Assembly (NCBI GenBank): GCA_018712665.1
Contig: DVGP01000273.1
Location: 1-18,572 of the forward strand
Length of the DNA stretch: 18,572 nucleotides
Source of the DNA: Candidatus Pelethomonas intestinigallinarum
GTDB lineage: Bacteria > Bacillota > Clostridia > Oscillospirales > Oscillospiraceae
Direction of reading: 5' to 3'
Shown here: positions 7,050 through 14,627 of the stretch, in pieces
Position numbering within the stretch: the stretch's first letter is position 1
Layout: each line of letters starts with the position of its first letter
The notes under the pieces: generated by a model
The model's input: only the letters and a program-made list of their open reading frames with translations
What the model was told of the DNA's origin: nothing
Databases searched by the model: none
Made by a program: the position numbers and the translations under genes

Positions 7050-7265
7050 GTGCTGGAGCTGATCAAGGGGGCTGTGGGGGACGCGGCGGCGCCGCTGGTC
7101 TTTCTGGTCCTGTTTTTGGCCATCGGCGGCGGCGCATTGTGGATCACCCCCCGGCTGGCCCGGTGGCTGGACGAGCGGGATAAGAAGCACAAGGGCTATT
7201 TTGACGGCATGATGACCCAGCCGCCGGAAGAAAATGAGGAGAATACAGAAGAGGCATCAGAATGA
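7050..7265 (+). CDS. Small single-pass membrane protein, function unknown
   Basis: 71 residues from a GTG start, preceded by the purine-rich stretch GGAGGAGAGG. There is one strongly hydrophobic helix at about residues 13-33, then a charged segment with clustered Arg, Lys and Asp (36-49), and a very acidic C-terminal tail (PPEENEENTEEASE). I do not recognise a family. It starts 3 bases after the ketopantoate reductase gene, and its stop overlaps the flavodoxin start (ATGA), so translational coupling supports it as a real gene. The tail may face the cytoplasm, but the topology is only a guess. Confidence 0.65.
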   Translation: MLELIKGAVGDAAAPLVFLVLFLAIGGGALWITPRLARWLDERDKKHKGYFDGMMTQPPEENEENTEEASE

Positions 7266-7762
7266 AAATACTATGTGTTTACTACAGCCGCACAGGCAAT
7301 ACGGAAAAGCTGATGGAGGAGATCGCCGGGGAGCTGGGCTGTGAGAAGGTCAGGCTCAGCGACGGGGTGGACCGCTCCGGGCTGGTCGGCTGGCTCCGCA
7401 GCGGGATGCAGGCCATGGCCCGGCACGTCCCCCAGGTGGACAAGCCGGAGACAGAGCTGCCCCTGGGGGAGTACGACCTAGTCATCATCGGCACGCCGGT
7501 GTGGGCCGGGCGCTGCTCCGCGCCGGTGCGGAGCTTCCTCACCCAGTTCGGGGAGGAGCTGAAGCGGGTGGCCTATGTCATCACCCGGGCCGGCGACAGC
7601 CACTATGACGAGGTCTTCGACCAGATGGACCTGTATGTGAAGCGCCCCCATGTACAGGCGGTGAGCATCCGCCCCAACGCCGTGGGGGCGGACTTCTGGC
7701 GGGACGAGTTCCTGTCGGGCCTGAAGGGCGGGGACGAGGGGAGGAGCGGCGATGCTCGATAA
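7262..7762 (+). CDS. Flavodoxin family protein
   Basis: A 166-residue FMN-binding electron carrier or NAD(P)H reductase of the flavodoxin fold. The phosphate-binding loop YYSRTGNTEK is at residues 7-16, and the second FMN loop GTPVWAGRCSAPVRSF spans 77-92. Partner proteins are unknown. The start overlaps the preceding stop (ATGA) and the last 11 bases overlap the start of prfA, so it belongs to the same transcription unit. The overlap also constrains the last residues of this gene and the prfA start. Confidence 0.88.
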   Translation: MKILCVYYSRTGNTEKLMEEIAGELGCEKVRLSDGVDRSGLVGWLRSGMQAMARHVPQVDKPETELPLGEYDLVIIGTPVWAGRCSAPVRSFLTQFGEELKRVAYVITRAGDSHYDEVFDQMDLYVKRPHVQAVSIRPNAVGADFWRDEFLSGLKGGDEGRSGDAR

Positions 7763-8822
7763 GCTCAAGGCCGTGGCGGACCGCTATGAGGCTGTCGTCA
7801 GCCAGTTGGAGGACCCGGCGGTCTACGCCGACAGCGCCCGCCTGGCCAAGCTCACCCGGGAGCAGAAGGAGCTGACCCCCCTGGTGGAGGCGTACAGCGC
7901 CTACCGGCAGGCGGGCTCGGACATGGAGGCCGCCCGGGAGATGATGGGCGACAGCGAGCTGCGGGAGCTGGCCCAGGAGGAGTACCACGCCGCCAAGGAG
8001 CGGCGGGAGCGCCTGGAGCAGGAGCTGAAGCTCCTGCTGCTGCCCAAGGACCCCAACGACGGCAAAAACGTGGTCATGGAGATCCGGGGCGGCGTGGGCG
8101 GCGAGGAGGCCATGCTCTTCGCCGGAGACCTGCTGCGGATGTACACCATGTACGTGGAGAGCCGGGGCTGGCGCATGGAGATCGTCAGCGTCAGCGAGAC
8201 AGAGCTGGGGGGTGTGAAGGAGGCCAGCCTCCTCATCGAGGGGGAGGGCGCCTGGTCCCGGCTGAAGTACGAGAGCGGCACCCACCGGGTCCAGCGGGTG
8301 CCGGTGACCGAGTCCAACGGCCGCATCCAGACCTCCGCCGCCACGGTGGCGGTGCTGCCGGAGGCGGAGGAGGTGGACTTCACCATCGACCCCAAGGACC
8401 TCCAGATCGACACCTTCCGCTCCTCCGGCGCCGGGGGCCAGCACGTGAACAAGACGGAGTCCGCCATCCGCATCACCCACCTGCCCACCGGGGTGGTGGT
8501 GGAGTGCCAGGACGAGCGGAGCCAGTACAAGAACAAGGACCGGGCCATGAAGATCCTGCGCTCGAAGCTGCTGGAGGCGGAGCGGGAGAAGCAGGACGCC
8601 GCCATCGCTGCCCAGCGCCGCAGCCAGGTGGGCAGCGGCGACCGGTCCGAGCGCATCCGCACCTACAACTTCCCCCAGGGCCGGGTCACCGACCACCGCC
8701 TTGCCGGGGACGTGAAGAACTTCAACATCGACGCCGTTATGAGCGGGGGCCTGGACCCCATCATCGACGCCCTGACCACCGCCGACCAGGCCGCCCGCCT
8801 GGCGGAGCAGGGGGAGGCGTAG
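7752..8822 (+). CDS. prfA: Peptide chain release factor 1
   Basis: Recognises UAA and UAG stop codons in the ribosomal A site and triggers peptide release. The 356 residues are full length. The codon-recognition tripeptide is PVT (184-186, the PxT class of RF1, in RVPVTESNGRIQTS), and the catalytic GGQ is at 228-230 within SSGAGGQHVNK. ATG at 7752 lies within the end of the flavodoxin gene, with GAGGGGAGGAG-type sequence upstream. The Sua5-type gene follows after 4 bases. In many Firmicutes prmC, the methyltransferase that modifies this GGQ glutamine, sits next to prfA; it is not present here. Confidence 0.97.
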   Translation: MLDKLKAVADRYEAVVSQLEDPAVYADSARLAKLTREQKELTPLVEAYSAYRQAGSDMEAAREMMGDSELRELAQEEYHAAKERRERLEQELKLLLLPKDPNDGKNVVMEIRGGVGGEEAMLFAGDLLRMYTMYVESRGWRMEIVSVSETELGGVKEASLLIEGEGAWSRLKYESGTHRVQRVPVTESNGRIQTSAATVAVLPEAEEVDFTIDPKDLQIDTFRSSGAGGQHVNKTESAIRITHLPTGVVVECQDERSQYKNKDRAMKILRSKLLEAEREKQDAAIAAQRRSQVGSGDRSERIRTYNFPQGRVTDHRLAGDVKNFNIDAVMSGGLDPIIDALTTADQAARLAEQGEA

Positions 8823-8826
8823 CAAT

Positions 8827-9873
8827 ATGGTGACACAATATTTTCGCATCACCGACCCGGAGACGCAGAGGGAGGAGCTGGCACAGGCCGCCGCCATTCT
8901 CCGGGAGGGGGGCCTGCTGGGCATCCCCACGGAGACGGTCTACGGCCTGGGGGCCAACGGTTTGAACACCGATGCCGTGAATCGGATCTTCCTGGCCAAG
9001 GGCCGGCCCCAGGACAACCCCCTGATCCTCCACATCCCCGGCCCCAGGTGGCTCAGCCGCTACTGCCGGAACGTGCCCCCGGCGGCCTACGAGCTGGCGG
9101 AGCGGTTCTGGCCGGGTCCCCTGACCATGATCCTCCGCCGCCGGGCCAACGTGCCCAACGCCGTCACCGCCGGGCTGGACACCGTGGGCGTCCGCTGCCC
9201 GGACCACCCGGTGACATTGGCTATCATCCGGGAGGCCGGGGTGCCGGTGGCGGCCCCCAGCGGCAACCTATCCGGCCGGCCCAGCCCCACCTGCGCCCGG
9301 CACATGGCCGAGGACATGGACGGGCGGATCGACGGCATCGTGGACGGTGGCCCCTGCCAGGTGGGGGTGGAGTCCACCATCCTGGACCTGACCACCCCCA
9401 TCCCCCGTCTGCTGCGCCCCGGCGGGCTCCCTCTGGAGGCCCTGGAGGAGGTGCTGGGGGAGGTGGCGGTGGACAAGGCGGTCACCGCCCCCCTCTCCGC
9501 CGGAGAAAAGCCCCGGGCCCCGGGGATGAAGTACCGCCACTATGCCCCCAAGGCCCCCGTCACCGTGGTCACCGGCGACAGCCGCCGCACCGCCCGGTAC
9601 ATCCGGGAGCGCCTGGGGGAGCGCACGGGGGTCATCTGCTTTGACGAGTACCGGGAGGACTTTCCCGGCTGCGTGGTGGAGGACATCGGCTCCGTGGCGG
9701 ACAAGGCGGAGCAGGCCCGCCGGGTCTTCGACGCCCTCCGGGCCTTCGACGACACCGACGTTACCGCCATCTTTGCCCAGTGTCCCGGGGACGGCGGCCT
9801 GGGGCTGGCGGTGGCCAACCGGCTGAAGAAGGCCGCGGGCTTCCAGATCGTGGACCTGGGGGAGGGGGCGTAG
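8827..9873 (+). CDS. sua5: L-threonylcarbamoyladenylate synthase, Sua5 type
   Basis: Makes threonylcarbamoyl-AMP from threonine, bicarbonate and ATP, the first step of the t6A modification at position 37 of ANN-decoding tRNAs. The 348 residues comprise the YrdC-like catalytic domain (about 12-215; GIPTETVYGLG at 32-42, KGRPxxNPL at 58-66, APSGNLSGRPSPT around 143-155), a linker with PRAPGMKYRHYAPKAPV (229-245), and the C-terminal Sua5 domain. This is the long form found in B. subtilis YwlC and yeast Sua5, not the short TsaC form. It lies 4 bases after prfA and 2 bases before coaE, and so probably shares their transcript. Confidence 0.94.
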   Translation: MVTQYFRITDPETQREELAQAAAILREGGLLGIPTETVYGLGANGLNTDAVNRIFLAKGRPQDNPLILHIPGPRWLSRYCRNVPPAAYELAERFWPGPLTMILRRRANVPNAVTAGLDTVGVRCPDHPVTLAIIREAGVPVAAPSGNLSGRPSPTCARHMAEDMDGRIDGIVDGGPCQVGVESTILDLTTPIPRLLRPGGLPLEALEEVLGEVAVDKAVTAPLSAGEKPRAPGMKYRHYAPKAPVTVVTGDSRRTARYIRERLGERTGVICFDEYREDFPGCVVEDIGSVADKAEQARRVFDALRAFDDTDVTAIFAQCPGDGGLGLAVANRLKKAAGFQIVDLGEGA

Positions 9874-9875
9874 CT

Positions 9876-10469
9876 ATGGCCGTCATCGGCATCACCGGCC
9901 CCACCGGGTCCGGAAAGACCACCGCCCTCCGGGTCCTGACGGCTCGGGGGTTCCGGGTGGTGGACTGCGACCGGCTCTATGACCGGCTCCTGGAGACGGA
10001 TCGGGACCTCCGCCGGGGGTTGGAGGCCGCCTTCGGACCGGTATTTCTGCCGGACGGGGCTCTGGACCGCCGGGCCCTGGCCGCCCGGGTCTTCTCCGAT
10101 CCCGCGGAGCTGGAGAAGCTCAACGCGGTGGTCTACCCGGCGGTGAACGCCGCCGTGGAGGAGGAGATTACCCGCTGGGGAGAAAAGGGGCTTGCCATCG
10201 ACGCCATCAATCTGATAGAATCAGGGTTGGGCCGCCGCTGCGGCCTCACCGTGGCGGTGACGGCGGACCCGTCTGTCCGCCTGAGGCGGATCATGGCCCG
10301 GGACGGCATCGACGAGGCCCGGGCCCGGGCGCGGATCGCCGCCCAGAAGCCCGACGAGTTCTACCGCCGGCACTGCGGCTTCACCCTGGTGAACCAGGCG
10401 GGGAGCCAGCGGGAGTTTGAGACCCTGGCGGCGGAGTTTTTCGACGCGGTATTACAATTTTACATCTGA
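9876..10469 (+). CDS. coaE: Dephospho-CoA kinase
   Basis: Phosphorylates the 3'-hydroxyl of dephospho-CoA, the last step of coenzyme A synthesis. 197 residues, the normal family length. Walker A is GPTGSGKT (8-15). The acidic substrate-site motif is DCD (30-32; DAD is more usual), and a lid-like arginine-rich stretch is around 130-150. The frame stays open upstream into the end of sua5, but family length and the conserved MAVIGITGPTGSGKT beginning fix the start at ATG 9876, 2 bases after the sua5 stop. The purine-rich GGGGGAGGGGG end of sua5 supplies the ribosome binding site. Confidence 0.93.
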   Translation: MAVIGITGPTGSGKTTALRVLTARGFRVVDCDRLYDRLLETDRDLRRGLEAAFGPVFLPDGALDRRALAARVFSDPAELEKLNAVVYPAVNAAVEEEITRWGEKGLAIDAINLIESGLGRRCGLTVAVTADPSVRLRRIMARDGIDEARARARIAAQKPDEFYRRHCGFTLVNQAGSQREFETLAAEFFDAVLQFYI

Positions 10470-10485
10470 TGGAGGTTTGATGCAC

Positions 10486-11871
10486 ATGGACGCGAAAGAG
10501 TGGAAGGAGAAGGTTCTCTACAGCCCGAAGAACGGGTATGACCGCATCACCGAGGCCCGGCGGCGGGACATGGAGGACTACTGCAAGGGCTACAAGGCCT
10601 ATCTGGACGCCGGCAAGACCGAGCGGGAGTGCGTGGCCGAGGCGATCCGCCAGGCCAAGGAGCAGGGCTTCCAGCCCTATGAGCGGGGCATGGCCCTGGC
10701 CCCCGGCGACAAGGTCTATTTGAGCAACCGGGGCAAGATGCTGCTCCTGGCGGTCATCGGGCGGAAGTCCCTGGCGGAGGGCACCCGGATCACCGCCGCC
10801 CACATCGACTCCCCCCGGCTGGACCTGAAGCCCAACCCCCTCTATGAGGACAGCGAGCTGGCCTATCTCAAGACCCACTACTACGGCGGTATCCGCAAGT
10901 ACCAGTGGGTGACCATCCCCCTGGAGCTCCACGGTGTGGTGGCCCTGGCCGATGGCACGGTGAAGACCGTGGCCATCGGGGCCGGAGACGAGCCGAAGCT
11001 GGTGGTCAACGACCTGCTGCCCCACCTGGGCAGCGAGCAGGGGAAGAAGACCCTCAACGACGGCATCGCCGGCGAGCAGCTGAACCTGCTGGTGGGCAGC
11101 GAGCCCCTGGAGGGCGAGGAGAGCGAGCGGGTGAAGCTGGCGGTCATGAAGCGGCTCTACGAGAAGTACGGCTTCACCGAGGAGGACTTCATCTCCGCGG
11201 AGCTGGAGGCGGTGCCCGCTCAGAACGCCGTGGACATCGGCCTGGACGCCAGCATGATCGGCGCTTACGGCCATGACGACCGGGTCTGCGGCTACGCCGC
11301 CCTGAAGGCCCTCTTCGACCTGGACCGGACCCCGGACCACACCGCCGTGTGCGTGCTGGCGGACAAGGAGGAGATCGGCTCCGTGGGCGTCAGCGGGATG
11401 CAGACCGCCGCCTTCGACACCTTCATGGCGGATCTCTGCGAGGGCCAGGAGGTCCGGGTGCGGCAGTGCCTGGAGAACTCCTTCTGCCTCTCCGCCGACG
11501 TGTCGGCGGCCTACGACCCCAACTTCGCGGACGTGTACGAGAAGCGCAACTCCGCCCGGTTGAACTACGGTGTGGGCCTGTGCAAGTACACCGGCAGCCG
11601 GGGCAAGGGAGGGGCCAGCGACGCCTCCGCGGAGCTGGTGGCCTACGCCCGCCGGATCTTTGACGGCAATGGCGTCATCTGGCAGATGGCCGAGCTGGGC
11701 AAGGTGGACGCCGGCGGCGGCGGCACCGTGGCCGCCTATATGGCCAACCGGAACATTGACACCCTGGACGCCGGGGTCCCCGTCCTGGCCATGCACGCCC
11801 CCTTCGAGGTGGTCTCCAAGCTGGACTGCTACATGACCTACCGGGCCATGATGGCGGTTTACGAAAACTAA
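10486..11871 (+). CDS. M18 family metallo-aminopeptidase
   Basis: A zinc-dependent cytoplasmic aminopeptidase of the M18 family, which removes N-terminal acidic or neutral residues. From this start it has 461 residues. Metal and catalytic positions visible are AAHIDSPRLDLKP (His106, Asp108), GHDDRV (Asp264/Asp265), DKEEIGS (Glu295/Glu296), SADVSAAYDP (Asp338) and MHAPFEVVSKLD (His437). Two in-frame ATGs lie at 10480 and 10486; GGAGGT ends at 10476, leaving 3 or 9 bases, so 10486 has the better spacing. It follows coaE by 16 bases and ends the long plus-strand run before a strong terminator. Confidence 0.9.
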   Translation: MDAKEWKEKVLYSPKNGYDRITEARRRDMEDYCKGYKAYLDAGKTERECVAEAIRQAKEQGFQPYERGMALAPGDKVYLSNRGKMLLLAVIGRKSLAEGTRITAAHIDSPRLDLKPNPLYEDSELAYLKTHYYGGIRKYQWVTIPLELHGVVALADGTVKTVAIGAGDEPKLVVNDLLPHLGSEQGKKTLNDGIAGEQLNLLVGSEPLEGEESERVKLAVMKRLYEKYGFTEEDFISAELEAVPAQNAVDIGLDASMIGAYGHDDRVCGYAALKALFDLDRTPDHTAVCVLADKEEIGSVGVSGMQTAAFDTFMADLCEGQEVRVRQCLENSFCLSADVSAAYDPNFADVYEKRNSARLNYGVGLCKYTGSRGKGGASDASAELVAYARRIFDGNGVIWQMAELGKVDAGGGGTVAAYMANRNIDTLDAGVPVLAMHAPFEVVSKLDCYMTYRAMMAVYEN

Positions 11872-11887
11872 GAATCAAGAAACAGGT

Positions 11888-11921
11888 CAAGGGCCGGCGC
11901 ATAGCGCCGGCCCTTGGTTTA
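11888..11921 (+). terminator. Terminator after the M18 gene, possibly bidirectional
   Basis: A perfect 13-bp stem CAAGGGCCGGCGC (11888-11900), loop ATA and its complement (11904-11916) are followed by GTTTATTG. It sits between two convergent units; the minus-strand side (after bcp) has a weaker T-rich tail but could also terminate there. Confidence 0.8.
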
Positions 11922-11946
11922 TTGTCCATATGTGGGAAAAGAGCGG

Positions 11947-12411
11947 TCAGGGGTTGGCTTGGAGGTAGGACAGCACGTCGGCGGCGTTGGTGTCCGGCTT
12001 TACCTTGGGCATGACCTTTTCAATCACGCCGTCGGGCCCGATGATGAAGGTGGAGCGGATCACCCCCATGCTCACCTTGCCGTAGTTCTTCTTCTCCTGC
12101 CACACGCCGTAGGCCTGAATGGCCGTCAGCTCCGGGTCAGAGAGGAGGAGAAAGGGCAGGCCGTGCTTCTCCGCGAACTCCTGGTGGGAGGCGGCGGAAT
12201 CCTTGCTCACGCCGATGACCACCGCGTCCAGGGCCTTGAAGTCCTCATAGGCGCCGGCAAAGGCACAGGCCTGCCGGGTGCAGCCCGGGGTGTTGTCCCG
12301 GGGGTAGAAGTAGAGCACCACCCGCCGTCCGGCAAAGTCCGACAGGGACACTAGGTTCCCGTCCTTGTCCGGCAGGGTGAAGTCAGGGGCTTTCATTCCG
12401 GCTTCCAGCAT
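11947..12411 (-). CDS. bcp: Thiol peroxidase / peroxiredoxin, Bcp (PrxQ) type
   Basis: Reduces hydrogen peroxide and organic hydroperoxides using a thiol donor such as thioredoxin. 154 residues from ATG 12411. The peroxidatic cysteine is in YPRDNTPGCTRQAC (Cys44), with a second cysteine five residues later (Cys49), the classic pair of two-cysteine Bcp/PrxQ enzymes. The frame is open further upstream, but the AAAGGAG ribosome binding site about 8 bases before ATG 12411 and the family's usual MLExGxxAPDF beginning settle the start. yaaA ends 22 bases upstream on the same strand, so the two are probably co-transcribed. Confidence 0.94.
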   Translation of the reverse strand: MLEAGMKAPDFTLPDKDGNLVSLSDFAGRRVVLYFYPRDNTPGCTRQACAFAGAYEDFKALDAVVIGVSKDSAASHQEFAEKHGLPFLLLSDPELTAIQAYGVWQEKKNYGKVSMGVIRSTFIIGPDGVIEKVMPKVKPDTNAADVLSYLQANP

Positions 12412-12433
12412 AGTGATTTTCTCCTTTGGTGTT

Positions 12434-13174
12434 TTATTTGATGAACACAAAGTGGTTTTCCGTGGAGCAGGCGGGGGAGAAGCGGTAGCCCAGGCGGTCG
12501 AAGTCCCGGACGTCCCGGGCCCGGCTGATGTCGTGCTCCGCCAGAAAGCGGACCATCTCCCCCCGGGCCATCTTGCACATGGTGCCCTTCTCGACCACCT
12601 TTCCGCCCTTCTCCTCCCCGAAGACGCAGGTGAGGAAACGGACCGGCGGCGGCAGGTGGGGCTCCACGGCCCGGCTGTACTCCCGGGAGGCCAGGTTCAG
12701 CACCAGGTCCGTCTCTGCCGCCAGCGCCTCCGCCAGGACCCCGCCCCAGAAGGCGTACAGGTCCCGGCAGCCGTCCACGGCCAGCCGTGCCTGCATCTCC
12801 AGCCGGTAGGGGGTCACGCCGTCGAAGGGCCGAAGCAGGCCGTAGAAGCCGGAGAGGATGCGAAGATGCTCCCGGACGTAGTCCAGCTGCCCGGCCTCAA
12901 AGACCCCGGGGGCCATGTACTGGTACTGGATGCCCTCATAGGAGAGAAGGGCGGGGGTGAGATGGCGGCGCAGGTCCATGGTTCCCAGCCGCTCCACGTT
13001 CAGCTTCGCGATGGCGTCGCTGCACTTCCAGAGCGCCTGGAGCGCCTGGGGCGGCATGGCCCGAAGGGCCGCCAGCAGCCGCTCCGTCCGGTCCAGAAAT
13101 GGAGGCAGGCCCTCCGGAGCGAAGCCGTCCTCGTCGGTCCGCATCTTTTTTGCCGGAGAAATGATGATCCGCAT
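12434..13174 (-). CDS. yaaA: Peroxide stress protein YaaA
   Basis: 246-residue cytoplasmic protein of the YaaA (DUF328/UPF0246) family. In E. coli it is induced by peroxide and limits free-iron damage to DNA and proteins. Family marks are the ISPAKKM start (5-11), SGFYGLLRPFDGVTPYRLEM around 108-127, NLASREYSRAV around 160-170, and the late KMARGEMVRF. The ATG at 13174 is preceded by GGAGGAGG. It lies directly upstream of the peroxiredoxin gene bcp, which supports a shared role in peroxide defence. No PerR-type operator was clearly recognised upstream. Confidence 0.93.
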   Translation of the reverse strand: MRIIISPAKKMRTDEDGFAPEGLPPFLDRTERLLAALRAMPPQALQALWKCSDAIAKLNVERLGTMDLRRHLTPALLSYEGIQYQYMAPGVFEAGQLDYVREHLRILSGFYGLLRPFDGVTPYRLEMQARLAVDGCRDLYAFWGGVLAEALAAETDLVLNLASREYSRAVEPHLPPPVRFLTCVFGEEKGGKVVEKGTMCKMARGEMVRFLAEHDISRARDVRDFDRLGYRFSPACSTENHFVFIK

Positions 13175-13206
13175 ATGAGCGCCTCCTCCGTTCCATGATC
13201 GCTCCT

Positions 13207-13235
13207 ATTATAGCGGCAGCGGCGAAAAAAGTAAA
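13207..13235 (-). promoter_or_regulatory. Predicted promoter of yaaA-bcp
   Basis: On the minus strand a perfect -10 TATAAT (13207-13212) is preceded at 17 bases by TTTACT (13230-13235), a 4-of-6 match to the -35 consensus. The predicted start near 13200 would give a leader of about 26 bases. Confidence 0.55.
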
Positions 13236-13292
13236 GGCGGAGGGGAAGAGAAGGGCGAGGCGGAGAAAATCCCAAGAAAATGAAAATAATGC

Positions 13293-13321
13293 TTGCCTTT
13301 TTCCATCGGGTGTGATATCCT
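13293..13321 (+). promoter_or_regulatory. Predicted sigma-A promoter of rplS
   Basis: TTGCCT (13293-13298), 17-base spacer, TATCCT (13316-13321), with a TGTGA -16 element (13311-13315) directly before the -10. Transcription would start near 13328, giving a leader of about 97 bases. Confidence 0.6.
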
Positions 13322-13335
13322 ATCATGGCGATAAA

Positions 13336-13401
13336 GGGCGGTCCTCTGTCGAGGGGGTCGGGCCAGAGAGCCGGCGGACCCGGAGAATCGTTACGAACGC
13401 C
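13336..13401 (+). promoter_or_regulatory. Possible structured leader of rplS (L19 autoregulation candidate)
   Basis: The leader can fold as a three-way junction: outer GGCG/CGCC (13337-13340, 13398-13401), a CCTC-TGTC-GAGG hairpin (13343-13354), and a larger arm GGGTC/GACCC (13355-13359, 13377-13381) with an inner CGG/CCG pair. L19 leaders that autoregulate rplS are known from Firmicutes; assignment here is by position and foldability only. Confidence 0.4.
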
Positions 13402-13424
13402 TATAAATTAGGAGGAAATACCCC

Positions 13425-13763
13425 ATGGATCTCATCAAGGAGCTGACCAAATCTCAGATCAAGGAGATGCCCCCCGTGGAAGTGGGCGACACCGTGAAGG
13501 TGCACGTGAAGGTCAAGGAGGGCGCCCGTGAGCGCATTCAGGTCTTCGAGGGCACCGTCATCGCCAAGAAGCACGGCGGGATCGAGGAGACCATCACCGT
13601 CCGCCGCCTGTCCTACGGCGTGGGCGTGGAGAAGGTCTTCCCCCTGCACTCCCCCACCATCGACAAGATCGAGGTTGTCCGCCACGGTATTGTCCGCCGG
13701 GCCAAGCTGTACTACCTGCGCGACCGCGTGGGCAAGGCCGCCAAGGTCCGCGAGAAGCTGTAA
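13425..13763 (+). CDS. rplS: 50S ribosomal protein L19
   Basis: Large-subunit protein at the 30S-50S interface. 112 residues, the normal length. Typical features are PxVxVGDTVKVHVKVKEG (17-34), ERIQVFEGTVIAKKHGG (36-52), the ITVRR-LSYGVGVEKVFPLHSPTI stretch, and VRRAKLYYLR near the C-terminus. ATG is preceded by AGGAGG. It is transcribed alone from its own promoter with a strong terminator behind it; lepB and rbgA follow under a separate promoter. rplS next to rbgA is common in Firmicutes. Confidence 0.97.
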   Translation: MDLIKELTKSQIKEMPPVEVGDTVKVHVKVKEGARERIQVFEGTVIAKKHGGIEETITVRRLSYGVGVEKVFPLHSPTIDKIEVVRHGIVRRAKLYYLRDRVGKAAKVREKL

Positions 13764-13778
13764 GCGAAAACGGAGCGG

Positions 13779-13820
13779 AAAAGCCGCCTTCCAATGGGGG
13801 AGGCGGCTTTTGCTTTTCTT
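13779..13820 (+). terminator. Rho-independent terminator after rplS
   Basis: AAAAGCCGCCTTCC (13779-13792), loop AATG, and a 14-base complementary arm ending CTTTT at 13811 (one G-U pair), followed by a T-rich tract (GCTTTTCTTTG). It begins 15 bases after the stop. Confidence 0.85.
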
Positions 13821-13891
13821 TGTTTTTGTGGAAGATAAGCGCGGGTTACCTGCGCGGTTCTCAGCGGCGCGGGGTTACAAAAAGTTGACAG

Positions 13892-13920
13892 TTGAGTTTT
13901 TTGCCGTTTTGTGGTATCCT
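13892..13920 (+). promoter_or_regulatory. Predicted sigma-A promoter of lepB-rbgA
   Basis: TTGAGT (13892-13897), 17 bases, TATCCT (13915-13920), with TGTGG (13910-13914) as the -16 element. A TTGACA lies 7 bases further upstream (13884-13889) but would be 25 bases from this -10. Confidence 0.6.
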
Positions 13921-13957
13921 TTACCATCAGAAACTATGATCGCGGAGGACGGCTGCC

Positions 13958-14593
13958 ATGTCTGAAGAAAAAAGAGAGCGGGAGAACGAGACGGAGGCCG
14001 GCAATGCCGGAGAAACTGCCCCGGCAGAGAAAGAGCCCCTGGAAAACACCGTCTACGACTGGGCCAAGTGCCTGATTTCTGCGGTGGTGGGAGTGGTGCT
14101 GCTGTTCACCTTCGGCGTCCGCCTCATCGGGGTCAGCGGCGTGTCCATGCAGGACACCCTCTACACCGGGGACCGGCTGGTGGTCCTCAACTCCATGTTC
14201 TGCGACTACCAGCCCGGCGATGTGGTGGTGGTCAACGCCTACAACGCTCAGCTCGACGAGACCCTGGTAAAGCGGATCATCGCCGTGGAGGGGCAGACGG
14301 TGGACATCGACTTCAACACCGGCACCGTCTACGTGGACGGCCAGGCCCTGGATGAGCCCTACACAAAGGAGCCGACCTATACGACAGACGGGACGGAGTT
14401 CCCCCTGACCTTGAAGGAGAACGAGGTCTTTATCATGGGGGACAACCGCAACCACAGCACCGACAGCCGCAGCTATCGGCTGGGGCCGGTGGACGAGGGC
14501 TATATCCAGGGCAAGGCCATCTTTCTGCTGATCCCTGGCAGAACAGCGGAGACCGGCAGGCTGGACTTCAGCCGGATCGGGCCGATCAACTGA
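13958..14593 (+). CDS. lepB: Signal peptidase I
   Basis: Membrane-anchored serine protease that removes signal peptides from exported proteins. 211 residues: a highly charged cytoplasmic N-terminus (1-30), one membrane helix (about 37-57), then the catalytic domain outside. The nucleophile is Ser63 in SGVSMQDTL, the general-base lysine is Lys105 in LVKRIIAVEG, and box E is MGDNRNHSTDSR (160-171). ATG is preceded by GGAGG. rbgA follows after 34 bases without an obvious terminator, so both genes are probably on one mRNA. Confidence 0.95.
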   Translation: MSEEKRERENETEAGNAGETAPAEKEPLENTVYDWAKCLISAVVGVVLLFTFGVRLIGVSGVSMQDTLYTGDRLVVLNSMFCDYQPGDVVVVNAYNAQLDETLVKRIIAVEGQTVDIDFNTGTVYVDGQALDEPYTKEPTYTTDGTEFPLTLKENEVFIMGDNRNHSTDSRSYRLGPVDEGYIQGKAIFLLIPGRTAETGRLDFSRIGPIN

Positions 14594-14627
14594 GGCACAT
14601 CGGATTTTTCGAAGGGAGGGAAGGACT

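Noticed and set aside
7581..8930. 449-codon minus-strand open frame opposite prfA
   Set aside because: prfA is certain on the plus strand; the antisense frame is a GC-bias artefact.
9780..9875. Upstream extension of coaE
   Set aside because: The extra residues are the out-of-frame end of sua5; family length and the Walker A position fix the start at 9876.
10381..11796. 471-codon minus-strand open frame opposite the M18 peptidase
   Set aside because: The M18 metal-binding motifs on the plus strand are clear; the other frame has only shadow composition.
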